Assembly (NCBI GenBank): GCA_036346225.1
Contig: JARFIW010001480.1
Coordinates: forward strand, 15,743,501-15,807,500
DNA from: Platerodrilus igneus
Lineage: Eukaryota; Arthropoda; Insecta; Coleoptera; Lycidae
DNA: 64,000 bases
Direction of reading: 5' to 3'
Positions 44,882 through 57,149 of this stretch are shown here, piece after piece; position 1 is the first letter of the stretch; every line of letters starts with the position of its first letter. The translations under genes were made by a program, and so were the position numbers. Below the pieces are notes generated by a model. The model was not told the origin of the DNA, searched no databases, and saw only the letters and a program-made list of their open reading frames with translations.

Positions 44882-47010
44882 ATAAATTGGGTTCCTTTTT
44901 ACAGTCCTTCTTATATCGTCAACGTTTAACGGTAATTCGCTGTTAACATTGTAGTCAAGGAACGGTATCACTTTTAAGTTGTAATCTAGAGGGGTAATCA
45001 GACCCAATATTTCTAAATCCATTAATGTATATTATATTTTAAGAAAACTTTATTTGCAATAACAGCGTTCTTTATTTTCAAACTGAGTATACAATTTCCA
45101 AGAAATCGTAGCTACAACAAAATTTCTAAAAGTTTCCCCAACGCTTTACTTTCCAGTTAATCGTTAATAGTACTAGCATTATTTTCTTAACACTAAAACT
45201 AGGATGCTGTTTTCTAAATTACTATCGAAGTTTAATTAACTATCCAAGTACTAATTATTAACTTATATTAACTTATCTGATCACTACAGTATTTTATGTC
45301 AACACTAATTTATATCGACCGTCATTCATATCACATTTTTCCAAGTCTTAAACTAGGACCGGTAGCGTAATCAAAGCTTTAATTAGAACTCTTATCAAAG
45401 TTTCAATTAGAATTGCGCTTCAAAACTGACTTCCAATATCAATCAAAGTAATTCACACCCATTTCCAATTGCTCCAAATTATTTGAGAACAACCCAGAAT
45501 ATGCAAAAAACATTCCCGAGATTTCCAATTGTAATCTAAATAACTCTTAAATCTAAAGCTCTTGTACCTGTCAATCAAATTCATCCGAAAGGTGTAACGC
45601 TGCAGGGGTTAGCATTCATCTTTGGGCACAAACGCCTCTTTTACGTTCTAATGTAATTTTTCTGGTCAAAAGGAAACGAACTGGCACTACAATATCAAAA
45701 TCATTACCACTGAGAAATAGATCATATCTTTGTAAGCGATTAGCAACCATAGTCGGCAAATGTTTTTTAGTCCGAAAATACGCAAAAGAGGTATATGGCC
45801 AGTAACCAAAGACAATTTTTGTAAACATATATATTGGTTAAACTTGGTAACACCAAATACTAACAAAACAGCTTCTTTATCGATTTGGGAGTAAGCAAAC
45901 TCAACCTCTGAAAAATTACGAGATGCAAATGCAATGGGTTTATTAACATTATTAGAGAAAACATGAATCAATGCAACTCCAAGTCCATTGTTCGAACTAT
46001 TGCGGTACAATTTTAAGGATATATATCAATTATAGTGAACTAAAAGAGGTGCGTTAATAAGCAGCTCTTTGGCCTTTTTAAAAACATCAAAACAGGGTTT
46101 TCCGAATTAATATTTGACACCCTTTTGCAATAAAAGATTTATAAGAGATAAAACTTTAGACAAATCAGGAATAAATTTCTCGTAAAAATTAACCATACCT
46201 AAAAAGGATTTAAGCTTAGTGTTTTGAGGAAGTGGGACTTTAATTATAGCTTCAACTTTACTTAAACTAGTTTTTACACCATATTTATCAACAATATGAC
46301 CCAAATACACTATCGAATCCATGAAAAAAACAACATTTTTCTTTTTTAGAGTTAACCTATATTTTTGTAAAATGGTTAGCAGTAACTTTAAATTATTTAT
46401 ATGTTTGACTTCGTTTCTGTCCGTAATAAATGAAGCGTCTTGAAATCTCTACACAAAAATAAATTGCAAAATAACTTATTTATAGTTTTTTGAAATTTAA
46501 AAGCTAACGACTTACTACCGTAAGGAGCTCTGTAATATTTGAGAGTCCTGTATGAGTACTAATAAGAAGTAGATTTTTGAGATTCTTTACAGGCAAGCAT
46601 CTGATTGTAAGCCGATTGCAGATTTAGTTTGGTAAATTTTTCACCATCGCTTAATTTAGCGAATAACTGATCTATCTTTGATAGAGGAGAATGACCGTCT
46701 TCAGATAGGGGTTTAACATTTTAAAATTTCCACAAATTTTAATTTTATTATCCATTTCTAAGGCAGGAAATATAGGAATGGCCCATGAACTAGTAGTTAC
46801 TGGAGATAAGATATTTACGTTGACTGAACGATGCAGATCGGTTTTAGTTGTTTTTTTGAGTGAAACCAATAAAGTATACAGTTTACAAAACTTTAGATCG
46901 ACATCCCAAATAAGTTCAATTTATAAAGTCGCCGTTAAACATGAAGACTTTTTCTGTGAAAGCTGTGTCATATTTTCGAAGTAAATTGTTTAATTCAACC
47001 AAAGCAAAAC
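44882..47010 (-). pseudogene. Gypsy-2 pol (RT, RNase H, linker), decayed
   Basis: From right to left on the minus strand: LVELNNLLRKYDTAFTEK near 46990 (region before RT), TSSWAIPIFPALEMDNKIKI (46869-46672, RT fingers), a decayed palm, then YLGHIVDKYGVKTSLSKVEA and LKSFLGMVNFYEKFIPDLSK (46322-46107, thumb/connection). RNase H follows with SSNNGLGVALIHVF and NKPIAFASRNFSEVEFAYSQ (46010-45687). The linker ELPLNVDDIRRTVKRNPIYL lies at 44940-44880. Between 45050 and 45610 little is readable. Stops and frameshifts throughout mark an old copy. The integrase would lie left of hAT-1 and is displaced or deleted. Confidence 0.8.
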
Positions 47011-47399
47011 TTAATACAATTCGAGTAGGATAGACCCGGTACGAAAGTAACAAAATCACTTTGCAACGGTTATTAAGTGAATTATAATAACTCCATATAG
47101 TTCATAATCTGCCTAAAAAGTATTTTAATTTATTTCTCATTTGTTTCAAAAAAAAGTTACAATCGAATGTATGTAGATGAGAAAAATGTTACAACCGCCC
47201 TTTGGCGGGGGTCGAAAGTAAGATGAAAAGGATAGTTGTAAGGACATGTATTGGAAGAAAAAAATTAAGTTAATTGCTGTAAATACATTAACTATAATTG
47301 TTAGATGTACCTCTATCTTAAATCGAACAAAAACATGATGAGAACAAAACAAAACTAACGAATTCTAACAAAAGTACAAAAAAATGAATTTCATAAGTC
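47011..47399. other. Spacer between gypsy-2 and Tigger-like relic
   Basis: No supported gene. CAACCGCCCTTTGGCGGGGG at 47192-47211 forms a short imperfect palindrome that could belong to an element terminus, but no partner was found. Confidence 0.35.
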
Positions 47400-49395
47400 A
47401 CTCAGATTCACAGTTTTGACAAATATATAACGTATCCTGTTTGGGGCAGCTTCTGTGCCCATAATTTACTTCCCAAACATTTTACACATGTCTCTCCAAA
47501 TTTACCTTTGCCATTACGTTCTACACACACACCAAGCCCTAGTATTCTTAGTTCTTCATCGCTCGATTCTACTTGTTAAATAATTTTTATAATTTCAGTT
47601 AGGTTGAACGTTCTCTTTTACTAAATTTCGCTTACCTTTTTTCTTTTCTTGTTCATCAAATTCCAGCCTGACTGCTTTTTTCTCTGGCGTGTCTGTATAT
47701 ATTGTAGACTTCCTCTTTTTTCTACTTTGCGTAGCGCCTTTTCTAGGCGGTGGTTAAGGGAAAAGCTTTACATCCGCAGATAAGAACTCTCATTTTTCAA
47801 GGAGCAGAACTTATACTGCAGCAGTTGAAGAGACCGTCAGTATTTCGACAGCAGATGTTGATGGACTAAATATCGCTGCCATAGTCGATTTTGTTATAGT
47901 TGACATTGATTCTACGCCTAGCCTATCTCCAGTAACAGGTCGGGGCATTTTCAGCTATGACAGGTGCAGCAGTATTGCCATTTTTAGTAACTGGTGCTAA
48001 TCGATTAGACTCATAATATGGTGCAAAATCCAGCTCGGTGAAGACATCTATATTAAACGGGAAGATACCTGTACATCTACACCCGAATTGGATGTTATTT
48101 TGAGTTAACGCAAGTGGCAATGCTATTTTGAGAATGCCTGGTATGCGGTAGTTATTGTTGTTCTTGGGTTCGATTGCACCTAAGAATCGCAAGCACTATT
48201 AATCGTTTTTTTCAATGATCAAGACATCAGAGCTTATGAGAACAATGTGGCAAAAATGATAACACCGCAATTTTGTTCTCTTTACAATAATCCAAGGCAT
48301 AGATAGAAATATGGGATTGATGATTATTGAGTACCAGAAGGACTTCATTTCGAATGCATGCATTTGTATATTTTTGAAAATGTTTTAGAAACAGAACACT
48401 CTGATTCTTGCATCCAATCACTAATACCTCCTACTCCTGTGCAACCTGTCGGACCGTCGTTTACAAAATGTTCTTGGTATCTAATCCTTGGAAATATAAA
48501 CATAGGAAGGAAACTATTACCTATGGCATATACAGCAACAGTAATTAACCGTTACTAAAGCTCCCCTTTCTGATGATGTTATCGACCCCACCTTCTTGGT
48601 GCCGTTTTCCACTATAACTCGATTTTGCTTTTGGATAGGGACTATCCCAATCTCGTCCACGTTGTAAATGTCTTTTGCTTCAAATTTGTATTTATCCATC
48701 ACACTAGCAAGGTTGTAAAAAATGTTTACAGTTGGTCTGATTAAAACTAGTTCCCCTAGATATATTTGTTGCCTGAGTACACTGTACACATAGATCAGGA
48801 TCAGGGACGTAAATATTGGGCGGGGGTCTCCATCCCCCATGGTTGTGGTTGACAGCCAATTATCTGCCGTAGACGGCATTTTGTCGTCATTTTTGGAAAT
48901 TTATTTTCGTTATTGCCTACTAATACTTGGGTTTTCACATAAAAATATAATGCCTATGTATACGCTATTAGTTTCGTCGGCAAATTTTCACCACAACTCC
49001 CATTCCGAATACATGGTCTACTTACGAATCTGATCAGGATGTCTCTTCAGAAATGAAGCTAACCCTCCTGATCCAGTCATTTTGTTTGTATATCAGGTAG
49101 GTGGTCTGTTTAAATTGTATTGTACACACAATATATAAGCTAACCTTCTGACTTCTGTCGTGCAAAATTAATCATATATATCGGCAGCTTTAATTATGTA
49201 CTGCGTCATTATATTTTCTTGATATACATCGAAGACACGATTATTGCCTCTGTATCCCATGGAAAGTGCATCCTTTCCCATGACATCTCTTATCTTTTTA
49301 TATCTAGCAAGACTAATGTGGCACAGATTACAATTACTAGCAGCTTTTCGTACAAAAGGCAGCGGAAAATTTACGACAACTTGACATGAAAATTT
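47400..49395 (-). pseudogene. Tigger/pogo-like (jerky-type) transposase relic
   Basis: From right to left: a CENP-B-like N-terminal area (PLPFVRKAASNCNLCHISLA, ARYKKIRDVMGKDALSMGYR, VFDVYQENIMTQYIIKAADI at 49390-49168), a second DNA-binding portion (RRLAYILCVQYNLNRPPT, FLKRHPD-like scrap near 49040), then the DDE_1 core: SVMDKYKFEAKDIYNVDEIG (48700), RNEVLLVLNNHQSHISIYAL and FLPHCSHKL (48421-48227), and CTGIFPFNIDVFTELDFAPY (48192-47923). A zinc-ribbon-like C-terminus (SCPKQDTLYICQNCES) is readable near 47410-47460. The second catalytic Asp is degraded to Asn (LVLNNH). Frameshifted in several places and inactive. The RTE-like element at 49403 abuts its 5' end. Confidence 0.85.
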
Positions 49396-49402
49396 AATAA
49401 TT

Positions 49403-52330
49403 ATGGGATATTTTAATGCAGTGGAATGTGTGAGTAGGGAAAGAGCGGTAGTAGGTTTAATTGGCTTAGGCACAAGAAACGAGAGGGAAAATAAGCTGGT
49501 AGACTTTTGCGACAAAATCAATTTAACAAGCACAAACACATTATTTCCACATCATGCTAGAAAACGATGTACGTGGAAGATGCCAGAAGACCTAGGTAGA
49601 TATAAAATAGATTACATTCTTGTTAGACAACGGTTTAGGAATCAAGTAAAAGACTGTACAAGCTATCCAAAAGCAGATAGAGAAACTGACCACAACATAG
49701 TATTTTGATAGCCAGGCTTAAATTTACAAATTTGAAAATAATGAACCGAAAAAGGTACTTTGACTTTGAAAAACTAAAAGATAAAAATATCCACAATAAA
49801 TTTGAAAAAATGTCAAATGAACTGTTGAGAGACATCGGGGAAATTTCTGATACAAAGGAAGTAGAAACATGATAAAATAACTTTAAATCCAGCTTAGATA
49901 TGGCGGCCAGAGATATTCTGGGCTATAAACAAAAAGAAAGCAAGAAACCATGTGTAAAAAAGGATATTCTGAATTTAATAGCAGAAAGGCGAAATACAAC
50001 AGCAGACCAGACTAAACAGGAAAACAGAGATACAAGTTGTAAAATGGAAAACTATTGGCAAATACAAGAAAGCTAGAGAACAATGGAATGAAGAAAAGTG
50101 CCACGATGATACAAACTAACGTGGAAATAGGAAAGACCGACAAAGCATGAAAACTTAGAATGAATTTTAGGGATATAAACCGTATAGCAAAAACATAAAA
50201 GGCGACGGAGAAGGCATCGTTATAGAAAATGTAGAGAAAGGATGGAAATAATATATTGGGAGTTTAAATGCAGAACAGGAACTAGAAGCACTAGAATAGG
50301 AATCAGATATTGAGAAGGATGACCTGGAATATCATCCACTTAAGGATAAGTTTGAATTAACGTTAAAGGGTCTGAAAAATAATAAGGCACCGGGTATAGA
50401 TAAGGCGCAAGCAGACATTCTAAAAGTTGTCGGACAAGTAATAACAGAACGTCTCTTGCAACTTGTAAGTTATGTGTATGAGACATGCCAGATACCCAAA
50501 GATTTCAAACTTAACATCATTGTCACTACACCAAAAAAGAGAGATGCAGATAGATGTGAAAATTTTAGAACAATAAATGTTTACAACACATGTCGAAAAT
50601 ATTAACTAGAATTGTACAAAGGCGGACTAGAAAACGGGCTGAAGAAATACTAGGATAGATCAATTTGGGTTTAGGCGAAACATAAGAACACGGGAGCCTA
50701 TTTTAGCTTTAGGAGGGACGATCGAGAAAACAAAACAAAAAGAAGAAAACGCATATATAAGGTTTGTAAATCTGGAAAAAGCGTTCGACAATGTAAATGA
50801 AAAAAAATGTCAATATTAAAAAGGCTTGGAATGAGTTTTAGGGATACAATGATAGTACGCAACTTATACAAACAGCAAACCACTGTAATAGGATTAAAGC
50901 AGGAACGTAGAGAAGTAAATATTAGGAAAGGATGAGACAGTCATGTGCCCTATCCTTGTTAATTTTTAACTTGTATGTCGAAATGGCACTGAATCCCGTC
51001 AAACGTAAAAAGACATTTAGAATTACTATGCAGGGACAAACGAATGATATGCTTAGATTTGCAGATGATACAGTAGTACTAACAGGGGTATACGGTATAA
51101 AAACTATCAAAAATAAAGGTATAGTTCTATTATATAAAGGATGTGTAAATATCAAAATTCTGAACACAAATAGGAAACGAGAACTTACAGTCGGTTAAAG
51201 ATTTCTGTTACCTAGGAAGTAACAACACAAGATGGGAAAAGTGCAAAAGATATAAAACAAAGATTAACGCAAAGCCGAGGTGCATTTATCAAGAAAAAGC
51301 AACTACTGTGTTCAAAGACAATAAACATAGTAACAAGGAAACGATTGCTGAACGCATATGTGTGCAGCAGAGCACTGTAGGTCTGTAAAACATGGACAGT
51401 AGGAGAAGCAGACAGGAAAACAATATAAGCCTTTGAAATGTGGTGTTACAGACTTATGTACAAGATATCATGAACAGACAATGTTAAAAACAAAGAGGTT
51501 ATAGAATTAGTAAGAGAAGAAAGAAATGTGGAAAACAGTAAAAAATAGTAAAGAAAGCAGTAAAAATAGGAAGGATTTGATGATAGTACATATACCAAGG
51601 CGTGAAGGAATAGTGCGAAATATATTAAAAGCAGAGAAGGGAAAAAAGATAGGTAGGGGTAGACCTAGATTAGACTGTTAGACGCCGATAATGTGTTACA
51701 TGCCAAAATGGCAATGTAGCATGTTTTAGATTTAGATATAAATTGTAGGTTGATTGCCGCGTTATTTTAAATTAATAACATTAACTTTCGTCGTCGCTGA
51801 CAGTCGCGTATGTGCGGAGTGAATGCGGGGTACGCGAGTGTCGAAAGCGGGGACTAAGTTACAAGACCTGAAGGAGACAACAACTATCTAGTGGTGTGTG
51901 TTTTTTCTTTTTAGAAATAGGTATGTAGATTCCTTGTACCTTACCTTATCTCCTTTCGACCTCCTACGAGCGCAACAGAAGCTACGTTAGGACGGATGGC
52001 AATTTGAAGTTCAACATGGTGCAACCCAACCCAACCCAATTTAACCACCTCTGTATCCTGAGATTAAGTTCCAAGATACTCATCACGTGAGTAATTTTAT
52101 TTTACTTAAATTGTGCTTGCAAATTTGACTTAGATAGCGATTGTATCCCCCGTAAAACGTGATCGGTTTATGTTACAAAATGGCGGGTAATTATGCCGCG
52201 CGTATAAGATAACAAGTAAAAGACATAGACTGTCGGAATTTCAAGGAAATGTGTAGGTTAGCTCAGAATAGGAAACAATGGAGGTACGCATCTAACCAGT
52301 TTTAGGACTGAAGACCTAATGATGATATTG
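49403..52330 (+). pseudogene. RTE-like non-LTR element, plus-strand copy
   Basis: Reads GYFNAVECVSRERA and RKRCTWKMPEDLGRYKIDYI, then ETDHNIV (endonuclease tail, 49403-49708). After a Lys-rich linker the RT N-terminus appears (LKGLKNNKAPGIDK near 50370), motif A near 50760 (FVNLEKAFDNV), LIFNLYVEMALNPV near 50955 and the catalytic box LRFADDTVVL at about 51050. The thumb is decayed. The C-terminus (GRPRLDC) stops at about 51680 and resumes at about 52213 (MCRLAQNRKQWRYASNQF) after an insertion. The tail TGAAGACCTAATGATGAT ends the element near 52330. It is 5'-truncated at the Tigger-like relic. Many stops. Confidence 0.85.
51681..52212. mobile_element. ~530-bp unidentified insertion in the RTE-like copy
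   Basis: This segment interrupts a reading that is continuous in the 22860-25145 copy. It starts near GACGCCGATAATGTG and ends near GCGCGTATAAG. Both ends contain GTTACA-(N4)-AAAATGGC or GTTACAAAATGGC, in direct orientation. It contains three AACCC units (CAACCCAACCCAACCC) at 52022-52037 and no open frame. A precise target duplication is not evident. Confidence 0.6.
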
Positions 52331-53960
52331 GGGTATTGGTATTAGTGCTGTATTAATATATATTCTACTTGTATCGTAAAGTTCTTTGCATATGAGAATC
52401 TTTTTATGTTTGTCAATTAATGAAAAATGTATTTTTTATAGAAAGTTTTGCATTGTCACTAAAATACGCCTATACAAATTTTTCAACAATATTATAAGAT
52501 CAACTGTGTGCGTATATTTCAAACTGTATTTCAAACCGCTTTAATCCGAAACATCCATCCTGACGTCTGAAAAATCGCTAGTCAATAGACTTGTCATGAA
52601 ATAAGTGGACACGTTCAGGAAACCCGATTGCTGCTACAAAAGATTTACAGGACAATAAAGAATGTGTATGTCGCAGTCTATAGAAAATAGGAAACAATAT
52701 TGGATAGTATTTCTTGACAGCAGCATCCGAACAAAAGTTTTCTGAATCTCAAAGGTTTTATACTACCAAGTGACTGGATCGAATTTACAAACTCGAGCTT
52801 AAATTAATTTTCAAGTATCAGAAAAGTTAAGGCAAAATAATAGGACTTGCGCTGATTAACAAACTTTTTAAAAGAAAACATGATGTGATCTGATATCTTT
52901 CATGACAGAATAAGGTTGTATTATAAACATATCCTGTTCGAAGAGCTTATCGACAGTAGATACCAAAAGTTCGTTTCAATCGGTTTATAAGGAGTGTTCC
53001 TTATAAATAAAATCTTTTGTAAAAGCTAGGTTAAAGATTGTGTAGTTTGAACTACGTCAATTTTCTATACAAGAGTCAAATCTTACGAGTTTGCTTCAAC
53101 AGAACGTTTCTACTAACTATACAACACTTCTAGTTCTAGCATTCAAGTCGTATATATTTCAATAATTAGGGTCAGGCTTAAGGGCGCGATAGCATCCCTC
53201 TATTTTCATAACACGAACTAATTTTAAAATAGCCGCCTTTCGCATGATAGAGGGAACTACTTTATTTAACTTTAGTAGTTTAGTGGTTCGTTTCCAAGTT
53301 AGGCAAATAACGGTAGACTATTCATCGTAAATGACCTTCAGCAATTTCGAAGTTGTTGAACAGCAAGCAAAGCGTTAGATATAGTTGAAATCAAATAAAG
53401 TCAAGCATGACTCATCGTTGCGCATATGAATAAAACAGCCACAATATTGTTATGCTACTCTATTACCTGGCTCTTCCCCATCTAAAAAGGATAGCTAGAA
53501 AAATATTCGTCGGCTGTATAATTCAATGCAACCACTCTGAACGTATGTCCATAAAATATTTCCGTTAGTAATTAATTGTCAAACATTTTTAAGGTTAGGT
53601 TAGAATTTGTGCTTTGTTATTTCACTTGCGATTTTCTACTTTTCTTTTAAAGATAATTCTGATATACAACAAACAGTTTTTTTTAAACTAAGAACCTTCT
53701 ACACATTGAATAGTGTTTGGTCAACACATCAAAATGAACACGCTTCGTAACAAACATTTGAACTTTCAAGCTCAGTTGTTGGTGATGAATGTTCTAACAT
53801 TTTTTGAAAGAGAACGTGATAATCATGGAACCTTGGCCCCATTTGAGTCAATATTGCAGGTATAATCAAATTTTCAAGTGATATGTTGTGTTTTAACTGT
53901 TGCTTATTGTTAGCGAACATCTGAGGCTTGTGGGACAAGACTGAGTTCTCTTCGTTCCAT
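52331..53960. other. No recognisable feature
   Basis: AT-rich sequence; the minus frame 53729-53938 (MSHKPQMFANNKQQ...) has no known motif. A short inverted pair (ATCCCTCTAT near 53194, ATAGAGGGA near 53248) is the only structure noticed. Confidence 0.45.
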
Positions 53961-53964
53961 TAAA

Positions 53965-55223
53965 AAAAGAGAGTTTTAGAAGCCCGAAAAGAAAATAAAG
54001 TTCCCGAGTCACCGAGCAAGCACCGAAAATTCAACAAGTCTAAATCGTCTGATGTAGATGGTTTTGTAATAGATGCGGTTAAACGAAAAATTTACGAAAT
54101 GTATTCCAAATGTAATATAGTTTTCATAACAATTTTATTTAGTGTTTTTTAGTATTATGCTTTTAGGGCTCCATGTAACTGTTAAATCTTTACGACAAGA
54201 AATTGTAACCGCTCAAATTTTTAACTTCAGCCAGTCTAGTCTGACGAGACTTCTATCAACAATTGGTTTTTCTTTTAAATTGGACGATGGTAGAAGGGCT
54301 GTGCTTGAACAGGAACATATTGCTGCTGCACGAGTGAAGTTTTTAAGAGCATATGAAATGTACAAACAATGGTAACTTTATGATCCTGTTTTCTTGGATG
54401 AGACGTGGATTTTTAGTCGTGGTTCTGTTAAGAAGAGTTGGCATAATGGTTCCAAGCTCAGTGTAAAGAGAAAACCTCCTGGAGAAGGAAAACGGTTTGT
54501 TTTTTAAAGTTAAAATTACATTTAATAGAAATATTTTTTATTACAGGTTCATAGCCGCACATGCAGGCAACAAAACTGGATTCATCCCCAATGCAGCACT
54601 TTTGCATTCTACAAAATCTTCAAGTGCTGACTATCATGGAGACTTGAATGCAGCATTATTTACAAAATGGTTTGAAGAACGTTTAATTCCTAATTTAAGC
54701 AAACCCAGTGTAATTATTCTAGACAATGCTAAATATCATTGATTACTTGATTAAACACAATGTTAGTTGCGGCAGTCACACGTTAAAAAGGGAACTATTA
54801 TCATTAATTAAAAAACATCCACAACCAAAAATTTATGAAATAGATACCCTAGCAGAAATGTACGGACACAAAGTTTTGCGGCTACCTCCGTATCACTGCG
54901 AGTTTAATCCTATAGAGTTGGTATGGGCGAACTGTAAAAAATCTTACAATAAAAATGTTGGACGGCTTAACCAACTTTATAATGACACAAATGTCAACTT
55001 GATATGGCAAGAATCTTTGCAAAGAATAGATGGGTCATATTGGCAAAAATGTATAACACATGCAGAAAAATGTATGATGGAATGGTGGGCTATAGTACAG
55101 CAGTTTGATGTTGTCGAACCTTTAATTATCAAAGTGGGTGATACAAATAGTGATAGCAGTGGCTGTGATACTGATCAGAATAACCAGTATTACCTACACG
55201 GTAATTTTAGTTGGTTTTGTTAG
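53965..55223 (+). pseudogene. IS630/Tc1-like DDE transposase with two small introns
   Basis: Exon 1 reads VLEARKENKVPESPSKHRKF and VIDAVKRKIYEMYS up to 54111. A 55-bp GT-AG intron (54112-54166) joins it in frame to exon 2 (LHVTVKSLRQEIVTAQIFNF, the winged-helix region), which after one in-frame TAA at 54373 continues with PVFLDETWIFSRGSVKKSWH (first catalytic Asp). A 52-bp GT-AG intron (54495-54546) leads to exon 3: RFIAAHAGNKTGF, SVIILDNAKYH (second Asp). A frame break near 54740 leads to LPPYHCEFNPIELVWANCKK (third acidic residue, Glu) and an acidic C-terminus. Such multicopy transposase-derived genes are common in insects. One stop and one frameshift mark a pseudogene. Confidence 0.8.
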
Positions 55224-55499
55224 CACGAGACCAATACAAACACAATACACAAGTGTATGGTAACGGTCACCAAATTGCATTATTTATTGTGCAATATTTA
55301 TGTTAACAAATTATTAATGTTTAGCGATTGATGTTTAACCATTCATGACCTGCTAGAGTTTTTATACAAGAAATTTAGATTTAAGTTTCATTGCCATTAT
55401 TATTTGTGCAATAAATTTATATCGACTCGTTTACAGAAAACTTGTTTGCTTTCAAAAGATAAAAAAGGATACAATCATTACATCAATACCACCAACGTG
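55224..55499. other. Spacer, no gene seen
   Basis: AT-rich sequence between the IS630-like relic and the non-LTR endonuclease; no motif recognised. Confidence 0.4.
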
Positions 55500-55742
55500 A
55501 CACTTTAAATCGGCCAAGTGTGTTGGCTACCACAAGGACAGGTCCAGGGGATGGGGTTGGTGTGTACGTAAGGAAGTAACTTAAATGTCAGGTTATTTTG
55601 TTTGGTTTGCAATTGACTCGTATACTTGAATATATTTTGGATAATGTTTAAATTAAATCGCATAACTTTTACTGTAGGCACAGTATACAGATCCCCAAAC
55701 TCTAATCCGCTTAGTTGTGTTGATGAACTAGATAATATACTA
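55500..55742 (+). pseudogene. Non-LTR endonuclease, first part (left of the mariner insertion)
   Basis: Across frame changes the reading gives GVGVYVRK, LKCQVIL, then FTVGTVYRSPN-like sequence and CVDELDNIL, as in the first half of an APE-type endonuclease from a CR1/Jockey-group element. It is cut at 55742 by the DD41D transposon and resumes at 57209. Confidence 0.55.
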
Positions 55743-55799
55743 GGTTATCATAAAGTAAGGGATATATTTTAAATCATTACAACTTTTTAATAAATTAAG
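55743..55799 (+). repeat. Left terminal inverted repeat of the DD41D transposon
   Basis: 57 bp; pairs with 57150-57206 with about five mismatches, all in the inner half. Confidence 0.92.
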
Positions 55800-55986
55800 T
55801 TAGTAACATAAAATAAACGAAATCTAGTTGCTTAATGAATGGGATTTTACCGTCGCTATGAGAAACAAAAGCGTTGTCATAACAATTGTTGACACTAGTG
55901 TCAAAACGAAATTATTCAATTTGAAGTTTTATTTTGAAATTAAAACTCAAGTAAACGTTGAGTTCAAACGACTCAACTGTAATAAC

Positions 55987-57054
55987 ATGGATTTACAAAC
56001 AAGAATTGGTTTAGTTCAGTGCTATTATGAATCCGGCAGAAATTACACCGCTGGATTTCGAAGATTTCGCACGAGAATGGGTTTGAGAGCGGGACCCTGT
56101 CAAATGAAAGCGTACCGCAATTTGATACAAAAATTTGAAAGAACAGGGTCTGTAACTGACTTACCAAGATCAGAAAGACCAATAATTAGTGATGTCCAAG
56201 TTGCAGAGGTTCTTCATGAAAATCAAGACATAGCCAGAAGCAATTCACTCGCAATCAGCAGTGCAAATGCGATATCCAAGCGATTGCAAATGCCGTATAC
56301 CACGGTTTGGAAAATTTTACGCAAAATTTTAAACATGTATCCATATAAACTGAAAATGCTGTTTGAATTAAAGGACGCAGATTTGGCTACTAGGTACGAT
56401 TTTTCTTTGCGAGTAATGGCTCAGATGGAAATTGAACCCGAATGGTTATCCCGTATTTTATGGACAGATGAGGCACATTTTACTCTGAATGGTGGAGTCA
56501 ATACTCAAAACTGTAGAATCTGGTCTGCAGAAAATCAGCAACAAATCGTTCAAAAAGGTCTTCATGGCAAGAAAGTCACCGTTTGGTGCGGTTTTACAGC
56601 TGATTTTATTATTGGTCCGTATTTCTACGAGGAAATGCAGAATGGACAAGCCGTATCTGTAACTGTAAATGGTGAACAATACTTGCAAATGTTACAAAAT
56701 TATGTTATTCCACAGCTGCAAAACGAGCACCACGGAATTGAAAACATCATTTTTATGCAGGATGGAGCACCCCCGCACTTTGTTCGACCAGTCAAAGAAT
56801 TGTTAACCAACGTTTTTCAAGATCGCGTGTTAAGCAGACATTTTGTAAATTCGTGGCCACCAAGATCACCTGATCTAAACCCAGCGGATTACTGGCTGTG
56901 GGGTTATTTAAAAAGTTTAGTGTTTAGAAGACGACCAACTACGCTACAAGAATTAAAAGACAGTATTACGGAGCAAATTGGTACAATTCAACCAGAAATG
57001 TTACGAAATGCTGTGTACAATTTGGAGGTAAGGATGGTGATCTTACAACAATAA
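55987..57054 (+). CDS. Mariner-like transposase, DD41D, apparently intact
   Basis: Start chosen at 55987 (MDLQTRIGLVQCYYESGRNY), giving 355 residues, the usual mariner length; the frame stays open upstream to 55828, but that part is inside the non-coding zone next to the repeat. The N-terminus is a DUF4817-like helix-turn-helix (IGLVQCYYESG, FRRFRTRMGLR, NLIQKFERTGSVTDLPRSER). A second HTH lies near residues 95-120 (SISSANAISKRLQMPYTTVW type). The catalytic residues are in WTDEAHF, FMQDGAPPHF and PADYW; 41 residues lie between the second and third Asp, the DD41D spacing. SPDLNPADYWLWGYLKS closes the core. The C-terminus is LEVRMVILQQ. No stop or frameshift is present. Confidence 0.93.
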   Translation: MDLQTRIGLVQCYYESGRNYTAGFRRFRTRMGLRAGPCQMKAYRNLIQKFERTGSVTDLPRSERPIISDVQVAEVLHENQDIARSNSLAISSANAISKRLQMPYTTVWKILRKILNMYPYKLKMLFELKDADLATRYDFSLRVMAQMEIEPEWLSRILWTDEAHFTLNGGVNTQNCRIWSAENQQQIVQKGLHGKKVTVWCGFTADFIIGPYFYEEMQNGQAVSVTVNGEQYLQMLQNYVIPQLQNEHHGIENIIFMQDGAPPHFVRPVKELLTNVFQDRVLSRHFVNSWPPRSPDLNPADYWLWGYLKSLVFRRRPTTLQELKDSITEQIGTIQPEMLRNAVYNLEVRMVILQQ

Positions 57055-57149
57055 AATGGAGGTCATATTGAGCAATTGCCGTAACCTATTTTGGGCATAC
57101 TAAATCCCATTTCATAAGCAATTAGATTTCATTTATTTCTTGTTATTAA

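Noticed and set aside
52022..52037. (AACCC)n as telomeric repeat
   Set aside because: Only three units and not the arthropod TTAGG type; treated as a simple sequence inside an insertion.
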